A stretch of DNA of 64,000 nt from Phyllobacterium sophorae (GCF_003010965.1 NZ_PGGM01000018.1:1-64000), one strand, 5' to 3'; counted from the stretch's first letter, positions 17,907 through 26,671 are shown. Notes: generated by a model from the letters alone, not told the origin. Translations and numbers: made by a program.

Positions 17907-17975
17907 GGGGACGATATGGTTGCAGGGTCCAGACTTCCGACCTAGGTCCTGTGGGTTCGATTCCCACCGTCTCCA
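17907..17975 (+). ncRNA. tRNA-like element (possible tRNA pseudogene or tmRNA-derived remnant)
   Basis: A 69-base unit with a seven-base acceptor stem GGGGACG / CGTCTCC (one G-U pair) and discriminator A. A perfect T arm directly abuts it: GTGGG-TTCGATT-CCCAC at 17951-17967. The middle does not form a normal D arm and anticodon arm. The best inner stem is GGGTC/GACCT with a nine-base loop, so it is not a canonical tRNA. No CCA is encoded. It may be a degraded tRNA, the tRNA-like end of a tmRNA left by integration, or part of a larger structured RNA. Confidence 0.4.
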
Positions 17976-18226
17976 TCCAAGAATCACCTTACGCGCACAA
18001 ATTAAAAATCCAACCCTCTTGACGCAATTTCTTTCCGGCCTGTCACGCCATCGAATCATTAAATTTGCGAACCGCTTTAACAAGTATATAATTAGGAAAA
18101 TAATCCTTGACCGCGTAACGGTCATCCTGTAGGTTCTGGTCATCGTCGGAAATGTGACTTCAGCGCTTTGCGGCCCTTTTGGGTTGACAGACTGGAGTCT
18201 GCTGCGGCTCTTCCAAAGGACAATTC
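17976..18226. other. AT-rich intergenic region before the GTA cluster
   Basis: No gene is seen. It holds a short perfect hairpin TGACCG-cgtaa-CGGTCA near 18110 and a CAGACT/AGTCTG inverted repeat near 18190, then AAAGGA upstream of the terminase gene. It could carry the promoter of the GTA remnant, but no clear -35/-10 pair was identified. Confidence 0.4.
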
Positions 18227-18763
18227 ATGCCAAACCTTTTTGTCAGCGCCATGCGCCGGCGCAGCGCATTTGCGCTGTGCCGCGAATATGGCATATCTGC
18301 AGGCGAAGTGGCGCCCGTATTGGGTGTCACCGAGCCGCAGTTCCTTCGCGCGCTAAGGCGTGACGGCTTGTCATTCAGCGAAATGCAGCAGGGAACCCGG
18401 CAATTGCGCATTGCCCAGCGGATCATGGAATTGCTCCGCAAGGAACTGGACACGCTTTCGGCATTCGAGAAAGACGTTTCGAGCAAGACGCGGCTCGATG
18501 CCTTGGCGCAGCTCGCCCGGACCATTGAACGGGTAAGTGATCTGCAGGAACGTTTTGCGGCGGAGCGGGCGCACGCCGTTGGCGGCCTGAATCCCGATGA
18601 GCTGCGCGCCGTCCTGAAACGCATTGATGAAAGGATCGATGAACTTGCCGAAATCCGCGCGCGAGAGTTGGTCCGCAAAGAATTTAAACAGCCGGGAGTC
18701 GGATGCAGTCGAACGGGAGTGGATAATCCGGGGGAGAACGGCACAGCAGCCACCCCTAGCTGA
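18227..18763 (+). CDS. GTA/phage small terminase-like protein (g1-like)
   Basis: A 178-residue protein with an N-terminal helix-turn-helix-like part (CREYGISAGEVAPVLGVTEPQFLRALRR) and a central coiled coil (about 80-110). Position directly before, and overlapping, the large terminase gene matches g1 of the Rhodobacter-type gene transfer agent, now regarded as the small terminase. The DNA-recognition subunit would load DNA onto the packaging motor. The last 20 residues run into the next gene. AAAGGA precedes the ATG. Because the capsid genes are missing, activity is doubtful. Confidence 0.65.
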   Translation: MPNLFVSAMRRRSAFALCREYGISAGEVAPVLGVTEPQFLRALRRDGLSFSEMQQGTRQLRIAQRIMELLRKELDTLSAFEKDVSSKTRLDALAQLARTIERVSDLQERFAAERAHAVGGLNPDELRAVLKRIDERIDELAEIRARELVRKEFKQPGVGCSRTGVDNPGENGTAATPS

Positions 18764-19937
18764 CTGGCAGACATGGCTGATCCTTGGGGGCAGAGGCTCC
18801 GGCAAGACCCGCATGGGTGCAGAATGGACCAATGGTGTAGCGCAGGCCTACCGGCCGTTTTCGGATGTGAAATCATGCAATATCGCACTGGTAGGCGAAA
18901 CTTTGGCCGACGTGCGCGAAGTCATGATCGATGGCCCATCGGGGATCATGTCGGTTTCGCGGGCAGAGCGGCCACGTTATGAAATGACCCGGCGCCGGCT
19001 TGTTTGGACGAACGGCGCGACGGCGGCGATGTTCTCGTCTGAAGATCCCGATAGCTTGCGCGGACCGCAATTTGACGCGGCCTGGTGTGACGAATTGTGC
19101 AAATGGAAACATATGCAGGAGACCTGGGACATGCTGCAATTCGGCCTGCGTCTCGGGTTCAACCCCCGGCAGGTGATAACCACGACGCCACGGCCGCTGG
19201 GATTGATCAAATGCATGCTCGCCGACCCGGCAATTCCCGTGTGGCGCATGAAGATGCGGGAGAATGCGCAAAATCTTGCGCCAGGCTTCGTCAATCATGT
19301 CAACGGACTTTACGGCGGTACGCGACTGGGACGGCAGGAACTCGATGGTGAACTGATCGAGGAAAGCCCGGATGCCCTATGGTCGCGGCTGATGATGGAG
19401 GACATCCACTGTTCGGATGTGCCGGAACTGAAGCGGATTGTCGTGGCCATTGACCCTCCGGCCAGTGCGACGAAGAAATCCGATGCCTGTGGAATCGTCG
19501 CTGCGGGTCTTGATGAGGGCAATATCGCCTGGGTGCTGGCGGATGAAAGCATTGCGCCGGCCAAGCCGCATGAATGGGCGAGGCGCGCAATCGCACTGTT
19601 TCACCGGCTGGAGGCCGATCTGATTGTCGCCGAAGTCAATCAAGGGGGCGATATGGTGGCCGCGGTGATTGCGGCGGAGGACAACAGCGTACCGGTGCGT
19701 GCGGTGCGGGCCAATCGCGGCAAGGCGCTGCGAGCGGAGCCCATCGCCACGCTCTACGAGCAGGGACGGGTGCGGCACGCCGCGCGCTTTCCGGCGCTCG
19801 AGGATGAAATGTGCGACTTCTCCCATTCGGGCCTGTCCAGCGGCCGTTCGCCCGATCGCGTCGATGCGCTGGTCTGGGCGCTAAGCGATCTCCTGCGCCG
19901 GCGTGATGGAAACCCGAGAATTCGTGTGGTGGGATGA
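18639..19937 (+). CDS. GTA/phage terminase large subunit (g2-like)
   Basis: A packaging ATPase-nuclease of about 432 residues. The ATPase has Walker A GGRGSGKTRMG (about residue 50) and Walker B AAWCDEL, and the RNase H-like nuclease shows VVAIDPPASATKKSDACG and the later Asp in RSPDRVDALVWAL. It is full length and uninterrupted. It overlaps the small terminase gene by about 125 bases in another frame. Start choice between 18627 and 18639 is uncertain. It is followed by a toxin-antitoxin module on the opposite strand rather than directly by the portal gene. Confidence 0.9.
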   Translation: MNLPKSARESWSAKNLNSRESDAVEREWIIRGRTAQQPPLADWQTWLILGGRGSGKTRMGAEWTNGVAQAYRPFSDVKSCNIALVGETLADVREVMIDGPSGIMSVSRAERPRYEMTRRRLVWTNGATAAMFSSEDPDSLRGPQFDAAWCDELCKWKHMQETWDMLQFGLRLGFNPRQVITTTPRPLGLIKCMLADPAIPVWRMKMRENAQNLAPGFVNHVNGLYGGTRLGRQELDGELIEESPDALWSRLMMEDIHCSDVPELKRIVVAIDPPASATKKSDACGIVAAGLDEGNIAWVLADESIAPAKPHEWARRAIALFHRLEADLIVAEVNQGGDMVAAVIAAEDNSVPVRAVRANRGKALRAEPIATLYEQGRVRHAARFPALEDEMCDFSHSGLSSGRSPDRVDALVWALSDLLRRRDGNPRIRVVG

Positions 19938-19944
19938 TTGTTGG

Positions 19945-20253
19945 TTAAATTCGAGCCCGTTTGAGTGCCTCGTTCATCTTCGCGCGCCATTGCTTGCCGG
20001 TTTTCTGGAACTTTTCGATGACATCCTGGTCCAGACGCAAGGTTACAAGTTTCTTGGGCTTTTCGACTGGAGGACGACCGCGAGCACGCCGCATCTCGTC
20101 GATTGCGTCGAAAAACTCGGGAGGCAAGACTTCTGTGGCGGGCCGCATATTGGCAAGTTCTTCGTCGGTGAGTTCGGGAGAGTCAACCGCGTCCCAATCC
20201 TCTTGAGAAAAGCCATGTCCTTCTTCAAACTTCTTTTTTGTTTTGCTGGTCAT
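19945..20253 (-). CDS. brnA: BrnA family antitoxin
   Basis: A 102-residue antitoxin. Its C-terminal ribbon-helix-helix-type region (VTLRLDQDVIEKFQKTGKQWRAKMNEALKRA) is characteristic of BrnA, which neutralises the RNase toxin BrnT and represses the operon. The N-terminus contains the acidic EELANMRPATEVLP segment usual in the family. Its ATG overlaps the brnT stop (ATGA), the normal toxin-first order. It lies antisense between terminase and portal remnants of the GTA cluster, so it was inserted there. Its partner toxin is broken. Confidence 0.88.
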   Translation of the reverse strand: MTSKTKKKFEEGHGFSQEDWDAVDSPELTDEELANMRPATEVLPPEFFDAIDEMRRARGRPPVEKPKKLVTLRLDQDVIEKFQKTGKQWRAKMNEALKRARI

Positions 20254-20513
20254 GGGAGCTTTCTCCTCTCCTTTTCATGGGCAGTGCGAAAGCTGATAAT
20301 CGAAATCCCTTCACTGCCGAGCATGGCAAAGATAACGACCACAGTTCCGTCGAGGAAATAACCAATCGCCTTCATACGGCGGCGACCATGGCGATCCACC
20401 TTTGCAGGCTCGATTATCGCATGGCGCTAATAAAAAAGACCGACATCGGCAAAATCGAGGCCGTGTTTGGCAATATTGGCAAGACGCTTCGGTTCATCCC
20501 ATGTGATCTCCAT
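20250..20513 (-). pseudogene. brnT: BrnT ribonuclease toxin, nonsense mutation at codon 29
   Basis: Reading the minus strand from ATG 20513 gives MEITWDEPKRLANIAKHGL then DFADVGLFY, a TAG stop at 20427-20429, and then RHAIIEPAKVDRHGRRR, GYFLDGTVVVIFAMLG and FRTAHEKERRKLP in the same frame up to TGA 20250-20252. This is the BrnT pattern (W-D-..K...N..KHG start, R..R.E..R..Y end) at normal length of 87 codons, with one internal stop. A single base change (for example GAG or CAG to TAG) explains it. The toxin is predicted inactive unless the stop is suppressed. Confidence 0.85.
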
Positions 20514-20623
20514 GGCCTATCGCTACATAGAAAATCTGGAAACGCCAGATTAAAAGTGTAACGAATAATCGTTTTTGTACACGAATTAACCCCGCTCTGC
20601 AACCTGAGAAAGAACCCCCTCGA

Positions 20624-21090
20624 ATGGCACTCAATTGGCCGTGGCGCGGACGCGCCGCGAACGAGACCCCGCACCTGCAGCACAAGTCGGCACAGGGCTT
20701 TGTTGCCTTGCAATTCGACCGCGAAGCACGCTGGTCGCAGAGTGGCTTTGCCGGCCTGTCGCGGCAGGGCTTCATGCGCAATCCGATCGCCTACCGTTGT
20801 GTTCGCCTCCTGGCGGAAGCGGCAGGTGCAACGCCCTGGCTGCTGTATGAGGGCGGGAAGGAACACAGCCAGCACCCGTTGCTCGACCTTCTCGCCAATC
20901 CGCATCGCGGCATGGATGGAGCGAGTTTCTTCGAGGCGCTGTACGGCCATCTGCTCCTCTCCGGCAATGCCTATGTGGAACGGCTGCAGGGCGGGGGCGG
21001 GACAAGCGAGCTGCATCTGCTGCGGCCTGACCGTATACGCATCGTTGCCGACGACAATGGCTGGCCGACTGCGCTCGCCTATGGCGTCGG
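20624..21090 (+). pseudogene. GTA/phage portal protein (g3-like), 3' half deleted
   Basis: The first about 155 residues of an HK97-type portal protein: MALNWPWRGR, RNPIAYRCVRLLAEAAGATP, LLDLLANPH, LYGHLLLSGNAYVERL, LRPDRIRIV. Full-length GTA portals are near 400 residues. After about base 21090 the portal pattern stops and, in another frame, the C-terminal half of the DUF2460 tail protein begins. The frame itself runs on to 21196 with unrelated sequence. The portal ring could not form from this fragment. Confidence 0.82.
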
Positions 21091-21486
21091 CGCGCAGATC
21101 CGTTCGATCATTTGTCATGCCGATCCGGGGCGACGATCGCACCGGGTGATCAGTGGCTTGGCGCGGGTGATGGACATAATGCGGTGTTTCAACTGACCAA
21201 ACGCTATGGTGACTATGCGCGGACGATCACAAAGGCGCATGGAGGGACCGTGCGGGCCGCCGTCAATGGCGTCGAGCAGACAGAAGCCCTGGATTTCGTC
21301 GTCGAACTGATCACCGGAACAATCATTTTCCGACCTGAAAAAATTCCACCCGCAGGCGCGGCGGTGACGGCCGGCTTCGGCTTCGATGTGCCGGCCCGTT
21401 TCGATACCGACCGGCTGACGATCAGCATCAAATCGTTCAGGGCCGGCGAAATCCCATCCATTCCAATCATCGAGGTGAAGGCATGA
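21091..21486 (+). pseudogene. GTA distal-tail protein (g12-like, DUF2460), 5' half deleted
   Basis: The frame from about 21091 reads RRADPFDHLSCRSG, then PGDQWLGAGDGHNAVFQLTK, AVNGVEQTEALDF, AGAAVTAGFGFDVPARFDTD and DRLTISIKSF. This is the typical C-terminal half of the DUF2460 / TIGR02217 family, the distal tail protein of gene transfer agents. The N-terminal half and its start codon are gone. It overlaps the next gene by four bases (ATGA), as in intact GTA clusters. The only usable starts (TTG 21112 or later) would make a truncated protein. Confidence 0.8.
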
Positions 21487-22349
21487 CGCAAATTCCCGGG
21501 GCGCTTGAATCACATCTTGCGGGTGAAGTTACAACGCACTGTTTCTGCTGGATTATCCGGCGCAAGGATGGTGTGGTTCATGGCTTTACCGATCATGACC
21601 GGCTATTGCTCGTCGGCGGTGTCTCCTGTGAACCGCAAACCGGGCTCAGTGCCAGTGAGGCGACGAGCTCGCTTGGGCTGGGCGTGGACAGCGCCGAAAT
21701 CGAGGGTGCGCTTTCGTCCCTGAGCATCACCGACGGCGACGTCGAGAGCGGAGCGTTCGACGAGGCAGCTGTCGAAACCTGGCTCGTCAACTGGGCCTCG
21801 AGCGATCAGCGCACATTGCTTCGCAGCTCACGTGTCGGCACGATCACCCGCTCCGGCGGGCGTTTCGTGGCCGAGCTGAAAAGCAGCTCCGTCGATCTGG
21901 ACAAGATAAGCGGGCGCCGCATCACACGCCGTTGCGATGCGCAACTCGGTGATCGCCGTTGCGGCTATGCTGGTGGTGCGCAGTCGGGAACGGTTATCTC
22001 GACTCTGTCGGATCGCGAGATTGTTGCAGCTGGGTTGAAGCCGCAAAATGGTGACTGGTTCGACAACGGCGCCTTGACTCTCGCCAGAGGTGGCAGGAAC
22101 GTTGTCCTCAACCACGAACCCTATGGCGGCGGCATGCGCCTCAGTCTGCGTGATACACAAGTCCCCCATATCGAGGTTGGCGACACATTCCAGTTGTTGC
22201 CCGGCTGTGACAAGAGCTTCGAACAGTGCAAGGCCAAATTCGACAATAGCGCGAATTTTCGTGGTTTCCCCCATCTCCCCGGCAATGACGCTGCTTACAA
22301 TTATGCTGATGGCAAGGGTAATTTCGACGGCGGGCCGCTGGTGCCATGA
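21483..22349 (+). CDS. GTA tail hub protein (g13-like, DUF2163)
   Basis: A 288-residue DUF2163/phage_BR0599-type protein. It keeps four cysteines in the conserved places: Cys151 and Cys160 (CDAQLGDRRC) and Cys242 and Cys249 (GCDKSFEQC). In the Rhodobacter agent the hub protein carries an Fe-S cluster, and these cysteines are the likely ligands by homology. The gene is open and full length, starting inside the preceding remnant and overlapping the next gene (ATGATG). It is part of the retained tail-tip module g13-g14-g15. Confidence 0.85.
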   Translation: MTQIPGALESHLAGEVTTHCFCWIIRRKDGVVHGFTDHDRLLLVGGVSCEPQTGLSASEATSSLGLGVDSAEIEGALSSLSITDGDVESGAFDEAAVETWLVNWASSDQRTLLRSSRVGTITRSGGRFVAELKSSSVDLDKISGRRITRRCDAQLGDRRCGYAGGAQSGTVISTLSDREIVAAGLKPQNGDWFDNGALTLARGGRNVVLNHEPYGGGMRLSLRDTQVPHIEVGDTFQLLPGCDKSFEQCKAKFDNSANFRGFPHLPGNDAAYNYADGKGNFDGGPLVP

Positions 22350-22774
22350 TGGTTGCAGATGAAGTCCTGGCGGAGGCGAGGCACTGGATTGGCACACCGT
22401 ATCGCCATGGCGGCTCGAAGTGTCAGGTGGGATGCGATTGCCTCGGTCTTGTGCGCGGTATCTGGCGCTCTCTCTATGGACGGGAACCGCAGTCGGTCAG
22501 CACCTATTCTGCCGATTGGGCGGAGGCGGGCGCGAGTGATCCGCTGCTTGAGGCGGCGCGGCGGCATATGAACGAGAAACAGCTCATCGAGATCGAATCC
22601 GGCGATCTGATCGTCTTTCGCTGGCGCGATGGCGTTGCCGCCAAACACCTGGGTGTTTTGGCGGATACGGATCATTTTATTCACGCCTATGAGGGCCATA
22701 GCGTCATGGAATCGGCGCTGGTGTCTCAATGGCGCAAACGGATTGCCGGCGTGTTCAGTTTTCCTGATCGCTAG
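22346..22774 (+). CDS. GTA NlpC/P60 family peptidase (g14-like)
   Basis: A 142-residue cell-wall peptidase of the TIGR02219 type found in phage tails and GTAs. The catalytic Cys lies in GCDCLGLVRG (about Cys32), with the His in AAKHLGVLAD. The N-terminal ARHWIGTPYRHGG is typical. It would cut peptidoglycan peptides when the tail penetrates the recipient wall. It overlaps g13 by four bases and is followed after 48 bases by g15. All motifs are intact. Confidence 0.9.
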   Translation: MMVADEVLAEARHWIGTPYRHGGSKCQVGCDCLGLVRGIWRSLYGREPQSVSTYSADWAEAGASDPLLEAARRHMNEKQLIEIESGDLIVFRWRDGVAAKHLGVLADTDHFIHAYEGHSVMESALVSQWRKRIAGVFSFPDR

Positions 22775-22822
22775 CCCCCAACACGATTGTTAACTTAATA
22801 ATTCTGGAAAGATTTCAAACGC

Positions 22823-25800
22823 ATGGCGACTATTGTTCTTCAGGTGGCGGCCGTGGCCATCGGCAATGCGGTTGGCGCGTCAGCGCTCGGGGCCGCGATC
22901 GGTACTGCGGCTGCATCGATTGGAGGCTATCTGATCGATCAGGCGCTTTTCGGCCAACGTACCGAAAGCGGACGCATGTCCTCGATGCGACCCACTGTCG
23001 CCGAAGAGGGAGCGTCCCTACCGCGCATTTATGGAGCTGCGCGGCTAGGAGGCACGCTCATTTGGGCGACGCGCTTCGAGGAAACCAAGACCAAGCGCCG
23101 GGGCTCCAAGGGTGGGCCGAAATCGACCGAATATTCATACTTCGCCAATTTCGCCATTGCCGTGGCGGAAGGCGAAATCAGCCACGTCCGCCGGATCTGG
23201 GCCGACGGCAAGGAATTCGACCAGACACGCGCCACGATCCGCGTCCATAAGGGCAACAATCTCCAGTTCCCCGATCCGCTCATCGAAGCCAAGCAAGGAC
23301 GCGGCAACGCGCCGGGCTATCGCGGTACCGCCTATGTTGTCTTCGAGCGGCTGGCGCTGGATGACTACGGGAATCGCCTTCCGCAATTTCAGTTTGAGGT
23401 CGTTCGGGCTATCGGAAGTGTCGTACGTGACCTGCGCGCCGTTGCGCTGATACCGGGTGCGACCGAATTCGGAATGTCGCCAAAACTCGTCACTGACGAG
23501 CCGTCTAAAGGGACCACACGCGCACTAAACCGCAACTGCCTCCGCGGCGCGACTGACTGGCAGGCATCGCTCGACGAACTGCAGTCCCTGTGTCCGTCAC
23601 TTAAGCATGTCGCAATCGTGGTGCCCTGGTTCGGTACGGACTTGCGGGCGGGGCAATGTACAATCAGGCCCGGCGTGATGGATCGCAAAGGCTATGGTGA
23701 AAGCGATGCATGGCGAGCGGGTGGCATAGGGCGATCGGAAGCGCACCTGATTTCGCGTGACGCCGGCGGTGCCGTCTATGGCGGTACCCCCTCTGATGAG
23801 AGCGTGATTGCGGCCATCCGTGACGCCAAGGCCAGGAACCTGAGCGTTACGCTCTATCCCTTTGTTATGCTTGATGTTCCGGCAAATAACGAGTTACCTG
23901 ATCCCTATGGCGCCTCCCGCCAGGCGACCTTTCCGTGGCGCGGCCGCATCACTTGTCATCCTGCGCCATACCAAAATGGGAGCGTTAACGGTACGGCAGC
24001 TGCAGCTGGGCAAATCGAGGCGTTTATCGGCAGCGCGACCAGCGGTTCGTTTCGCGTCGTAAAAGGACAAGTTTCGTTTCGCGGCGCGGAAAGCGATTGG
24101 GGCTATCGCAGGATGGTACTGCATATGGCGCAGCTGGCCATCCAAGGTGGCGGCGTCGATACGTTCCTGCTCGGATCGGAACTGTGCGGGCTGACCATCG
24201 TCAGGGAACAAAATGACGGGTTTCCCTTCGTCAATGCGCTTTGCACATTGGCCAGCGATCTGCGCAACGTACTGGGTGCGGAATGCAAGCTGACCTATGG
24301 GGCCGACTGGACAGAGTATTTCGGCCACCACCCGCAGGACGGGTCGGGCGATGTCTATTTTCATCTCGACCCGCTTTGGGCTCATCCGGCAATCACTGCC
24401 GTGGGCATCGACAATTACATGCCCCTGAGCGATTGGCGCGATGAGGATTATGGCGCTCCCAATCCGGATGGATTTTCGGCTCCCTACGATCTTCCCGCAT
24501 TGCGGGGGCAGATTGCATCGGGTGAGGGATTCGACTGGTATTATGCTTCCTCCCGCGATCGATCGTCTCGAGTGCGAACACCCATAAGTGACCAATACGG
24601 CAAACCATGGGTCTACCGCTACAAGGATACCACTGGCTGGTGGCAGAACTGGCACTACAATCGCAAGGGCGGCGTCGAAAGCACTGTGCCAACCGCATGG
24701 CAACCCAGAATGAAGCCTTTTTGGCTAACTGAGATTGGTTGTCCGGCGGCCGACAAGGGGCCAAACCAGCCGAACGTCTTTCCCGATATGAAGTCGTCGG
24801 AAGGCGCTTTTCCTTACTTCTCCGATCAGGGGCGCTGCGATCTCGCACAGAACCGCTTTCTGCGCGCGCATTTTGGCCATTGGGATGCCGGCCATGCCGG
24901 TTCGATGCTTGACACGGACCGGCTCTATGTCTGGGCTTGGGACACACGGCCATTTCCGGAATTTCCGTTGAACCGGACCTTGTGGGCTGACGGCCCCAAC
25001 TGGACATCGGGTCACTGGCTTAACGGCAGGCTTTCTGGCGTCGCACTGGACGAACTCCTGGGTGCAATTCTGGCCGATTTTGGCGTAACGAATGCCGATA
25101 CCAGCCAGGTTGACGGATTTGTCGGGGGCTACGTCATCGAAGATCCGATCAGTGTACGCTCCGTTCTTGAACCAATCCTTGCATTGTTTGGCGTGGAAGC
25201 TTTCGAGAATGGCGACCGCCTGATATTCCGCAGTTCGGCACGCTTGACCGGACAAGCGGCTTTGATGGCAGAATTCGTTGAGCCGGAGGAGCATGGTCCG
25301 GTGACGTGGCGCATCCAGGAAATGATGGATCAGCCCGCCCGCGTTGAAATTGCGTATCGGGACCCGATGCTGGACTATCAGGCGGCAATGGCTTTTGCCG
25401 AACACCTTGACGGCCGGGGCACAGAGAACATTGCAATTCCCGGCACGATCGATAGTGGCCAGGCAAAATCACTCGCGGAAGAATGGCTGCAAGCGCGTCG
25501 TGCTTCACGGCGAACCGTTGCTTTTGAATTGCCGTGGAAACAGGTGAGCCTGAGGACAGGGGATCGGGTAAGGATTCTTGGGAGCAATTCGGCGCCGGAT
25601 TTCGTTATTTCCTCAATTGAAGACGGAGCCACCCGCCGTATCGAAGCCAGTGCCTTGCCGCAGCATGTCCGTTATCCCGATCGGGCAGGGCTACCGGTTT
25701 CACTACCGGCACCATCGGTAATTCGCGGAAGGCCGTACTTTCATCTGATTGATCTGCCGATGTGGCCTGGAGTGGAAAAACCTGTCGATCAATTCCGTGT

Positions 25801-26671
25801 CGCAGCCTTTGCTCAACCGTGGAGCGGGGTTAGCGTCTTCGCATCACCCGAAACGTCGGGCTTCGAGTCGAGGGCAACCCTTGGCAGTCGCGCTGTGATG
25901 GGCGAACTCGTTAATGAGCTGGGGGCGGGGTTGAGCGGACGCCTCGCGAAAAATCAGGTACTCGAGGTGGATCTCTACCACGGTGAGCTGACCTCGGTAA
26001 CCTTGCCGCAAATGCTCAATGGCGCCAATTCCGCCATGCTGGCGACGCCAGAGGGTGGTTGGGAATTGCTCCAATTTCTCAATGCGGAGGAGATGCAGGC
26101 CGATCGCTGGCGGCTGACAGGGCTATTGCGCGGGCAATGCGGAACAGAACGCGAGGCAATGCGTCCCAGGCCGGAGGGCATGGCGTTCGTCCTGCTCGAC
26201 GAAGGTGTCAAACCCGCAGGTCTGAAGACACAGGAGGCCGGCCTTGACGTTTATTGGCGTATCGGCGCGTCAGGGGAAGATTTTTCCGACCAGTTCTTCC
26301 ATACGGTCTCCATGGCCGGAGGGCTGCGCGCTTTGCAACCGCTTGAACCTGTCCACGTCAGATCGCGGACCGATTCTAATGGCGCCATCAACATTTCCTG
26401 GACCCGGCGCGGACGTATCGATGCTGACAGCTGGCTGGCAGCGGAAATTCCGATGGGCGAGGAGCGTGAAGCCTACCGCATCGAAATACGCAAGGATGGA
26501 AGGCTCATCCGATCTGCCGATGTCGAAAACACAAGCTGGATTTACACTAAGGCCCAACGTTTGAGCGATTTTGACAGTCTCGACGCTGAAATCGATTTCA
26601 GTGTTGCCATGATATCAGCGGTGGTTGGCCCCGGCCGCCATGCGCGCAAGATTATTTCCCAATCAATTTGA
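22823..26671 (+). CDS. GTA host-contact 'megatron' tail protein (g15-like)
   Basis: A 1282-residue tail-tip protein. An N-terminal hydrophobic stretch (about 5-40) precedes a conserved tail domain (LPRIYGAARLGGTLIW), then a GTA TIM-barrel-like/glycoside-hydrolase-like domain (about 400-760, with LGSELCGLTIVR, GADWTEYF, WLTEIGCPA), and then a C-terminal tail-fold region (GRPYFHLIDLPMWPG, GLLRGQCGTEREA). The size matches GTA g15, and no frameshift or stop occurs over 3.8 kb. Retention of such a long open frame beside deleted capsid genes is notable. Confidence 0.88.
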   Translation: MATIVLQVAAVAIGNAVGASALGAAIGTAAASIGGYLIDQALFGQRTESGRMSSMRPTVAEEGASLPRIYGAARLGGTLIWATRFEETKTKRRGSKGGPKSTEYSYFANFAIAVAEGEISHVRRIWADGKEFDQTRATIRVHKGNNLQFPDPLIEAKQGRGNAPGYRGTAYVVFERLALDDYGNRLPQFQFEVVRAIGSVVRDLRAVALIPGATEFGMSPKLVTDEPSKGTTRALNRNCLRGATDWQASLDELQSLCPSLKHVAIVVPWFGTDLRAGQCTIRPGVMDRKGYGESDAWRAGGIGRSEAHLISRDAGGAVYGGTPSDESVIAAIRDAKARNLSVTLYPFVMLDVPANNELPDPYGASRQATFPWRGRITCHPAPYQNGSVNGTAAAAGQIEAFIGSATSGSFRVVKGQVSFRGAESDWGYRRMVLHMAQLAIQGGGVDTFLLGSELCGLTIVREQNDGFPFVNALCTLASDLRNVLGAECKLTYGADWTEYFGHHPQDGSGDVYFHLDPLWAHPAITAVGIDNYMPLSDWRDEDYGAPNPDGFSAPYDLPALRGQIASGEGFDWYYASSRDRSSRVRTPISDQYGKPWVYRYKDTTGWWQNWHYNRKGGVESTVPTAWQPRMKPFWLTEIGCPAADKGPNQPNVFPDMKSSEGAFPYFSDQGRCDLAQNRFLRAHFGHWDAGHAGSMLDTDRLYVWAWDTRPFPEFPLNRTLWADGPNWTSGHWLNGRLSGVALDELLGAILADFGVTNADTSQVDGFVGGYVIEDPISVRSVLEPILALFGVEAFENGDRLIFRSSARLTGQAALMAEFVEPEEHGPVTWRIQEMMDQPARVEIAYRDPMLDYQAAMAFAEHLDGRGTENIAIPGTIDSGQAKSLAEEWLQARRASRRTVAFELPWKQVSLRTGDRVRILGSNSAPDFVISSIEDGATRRIEASALPQHVRYPDRAGLPVSLPAPSVIRGRPYFHLIDLPMWPGVEKPVDQFRVAAFAQPWSGVSVFASPETSGFESRATLGSRAVMGELVNELGAGLSGRLAKNQVLEVDLYHGELTSVTLPQMLNGANSAMLATPEGGWELLQFLNAEEMQADRWRLTGLLRGQCGTEREAMRPRPEGMAFVLLDEGVKPAGLKTQEAGLDVYWRIGASGEDFSDQFFHTVSMAGGLRALQPLEPVHVRSRTDSNGAINISWTRRGRIDADSWLAAEIPMGEEREAYRIEIRKDGRLIRSADVENTSWIYTKAQRLSDFDSLDAEIDFSVAMISAVVGPGRHARKIISQSI

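Noticed and set aside
17704-17976. 90-codon minus-strand frame (METVGIEPTG...)
   Set aside because: It has the look of the false proteins read antisense to tRNA-type genes; the tRNA-like element on the plus strand explains it.
17590-17980. Complete tmRNA gene
   Set aside because: A tag-encoding stretch (for example starting Ala-Asn-Asp) and the 5' domain of a one-piece or permuted tmRNA could not be found on either side of the T arm.
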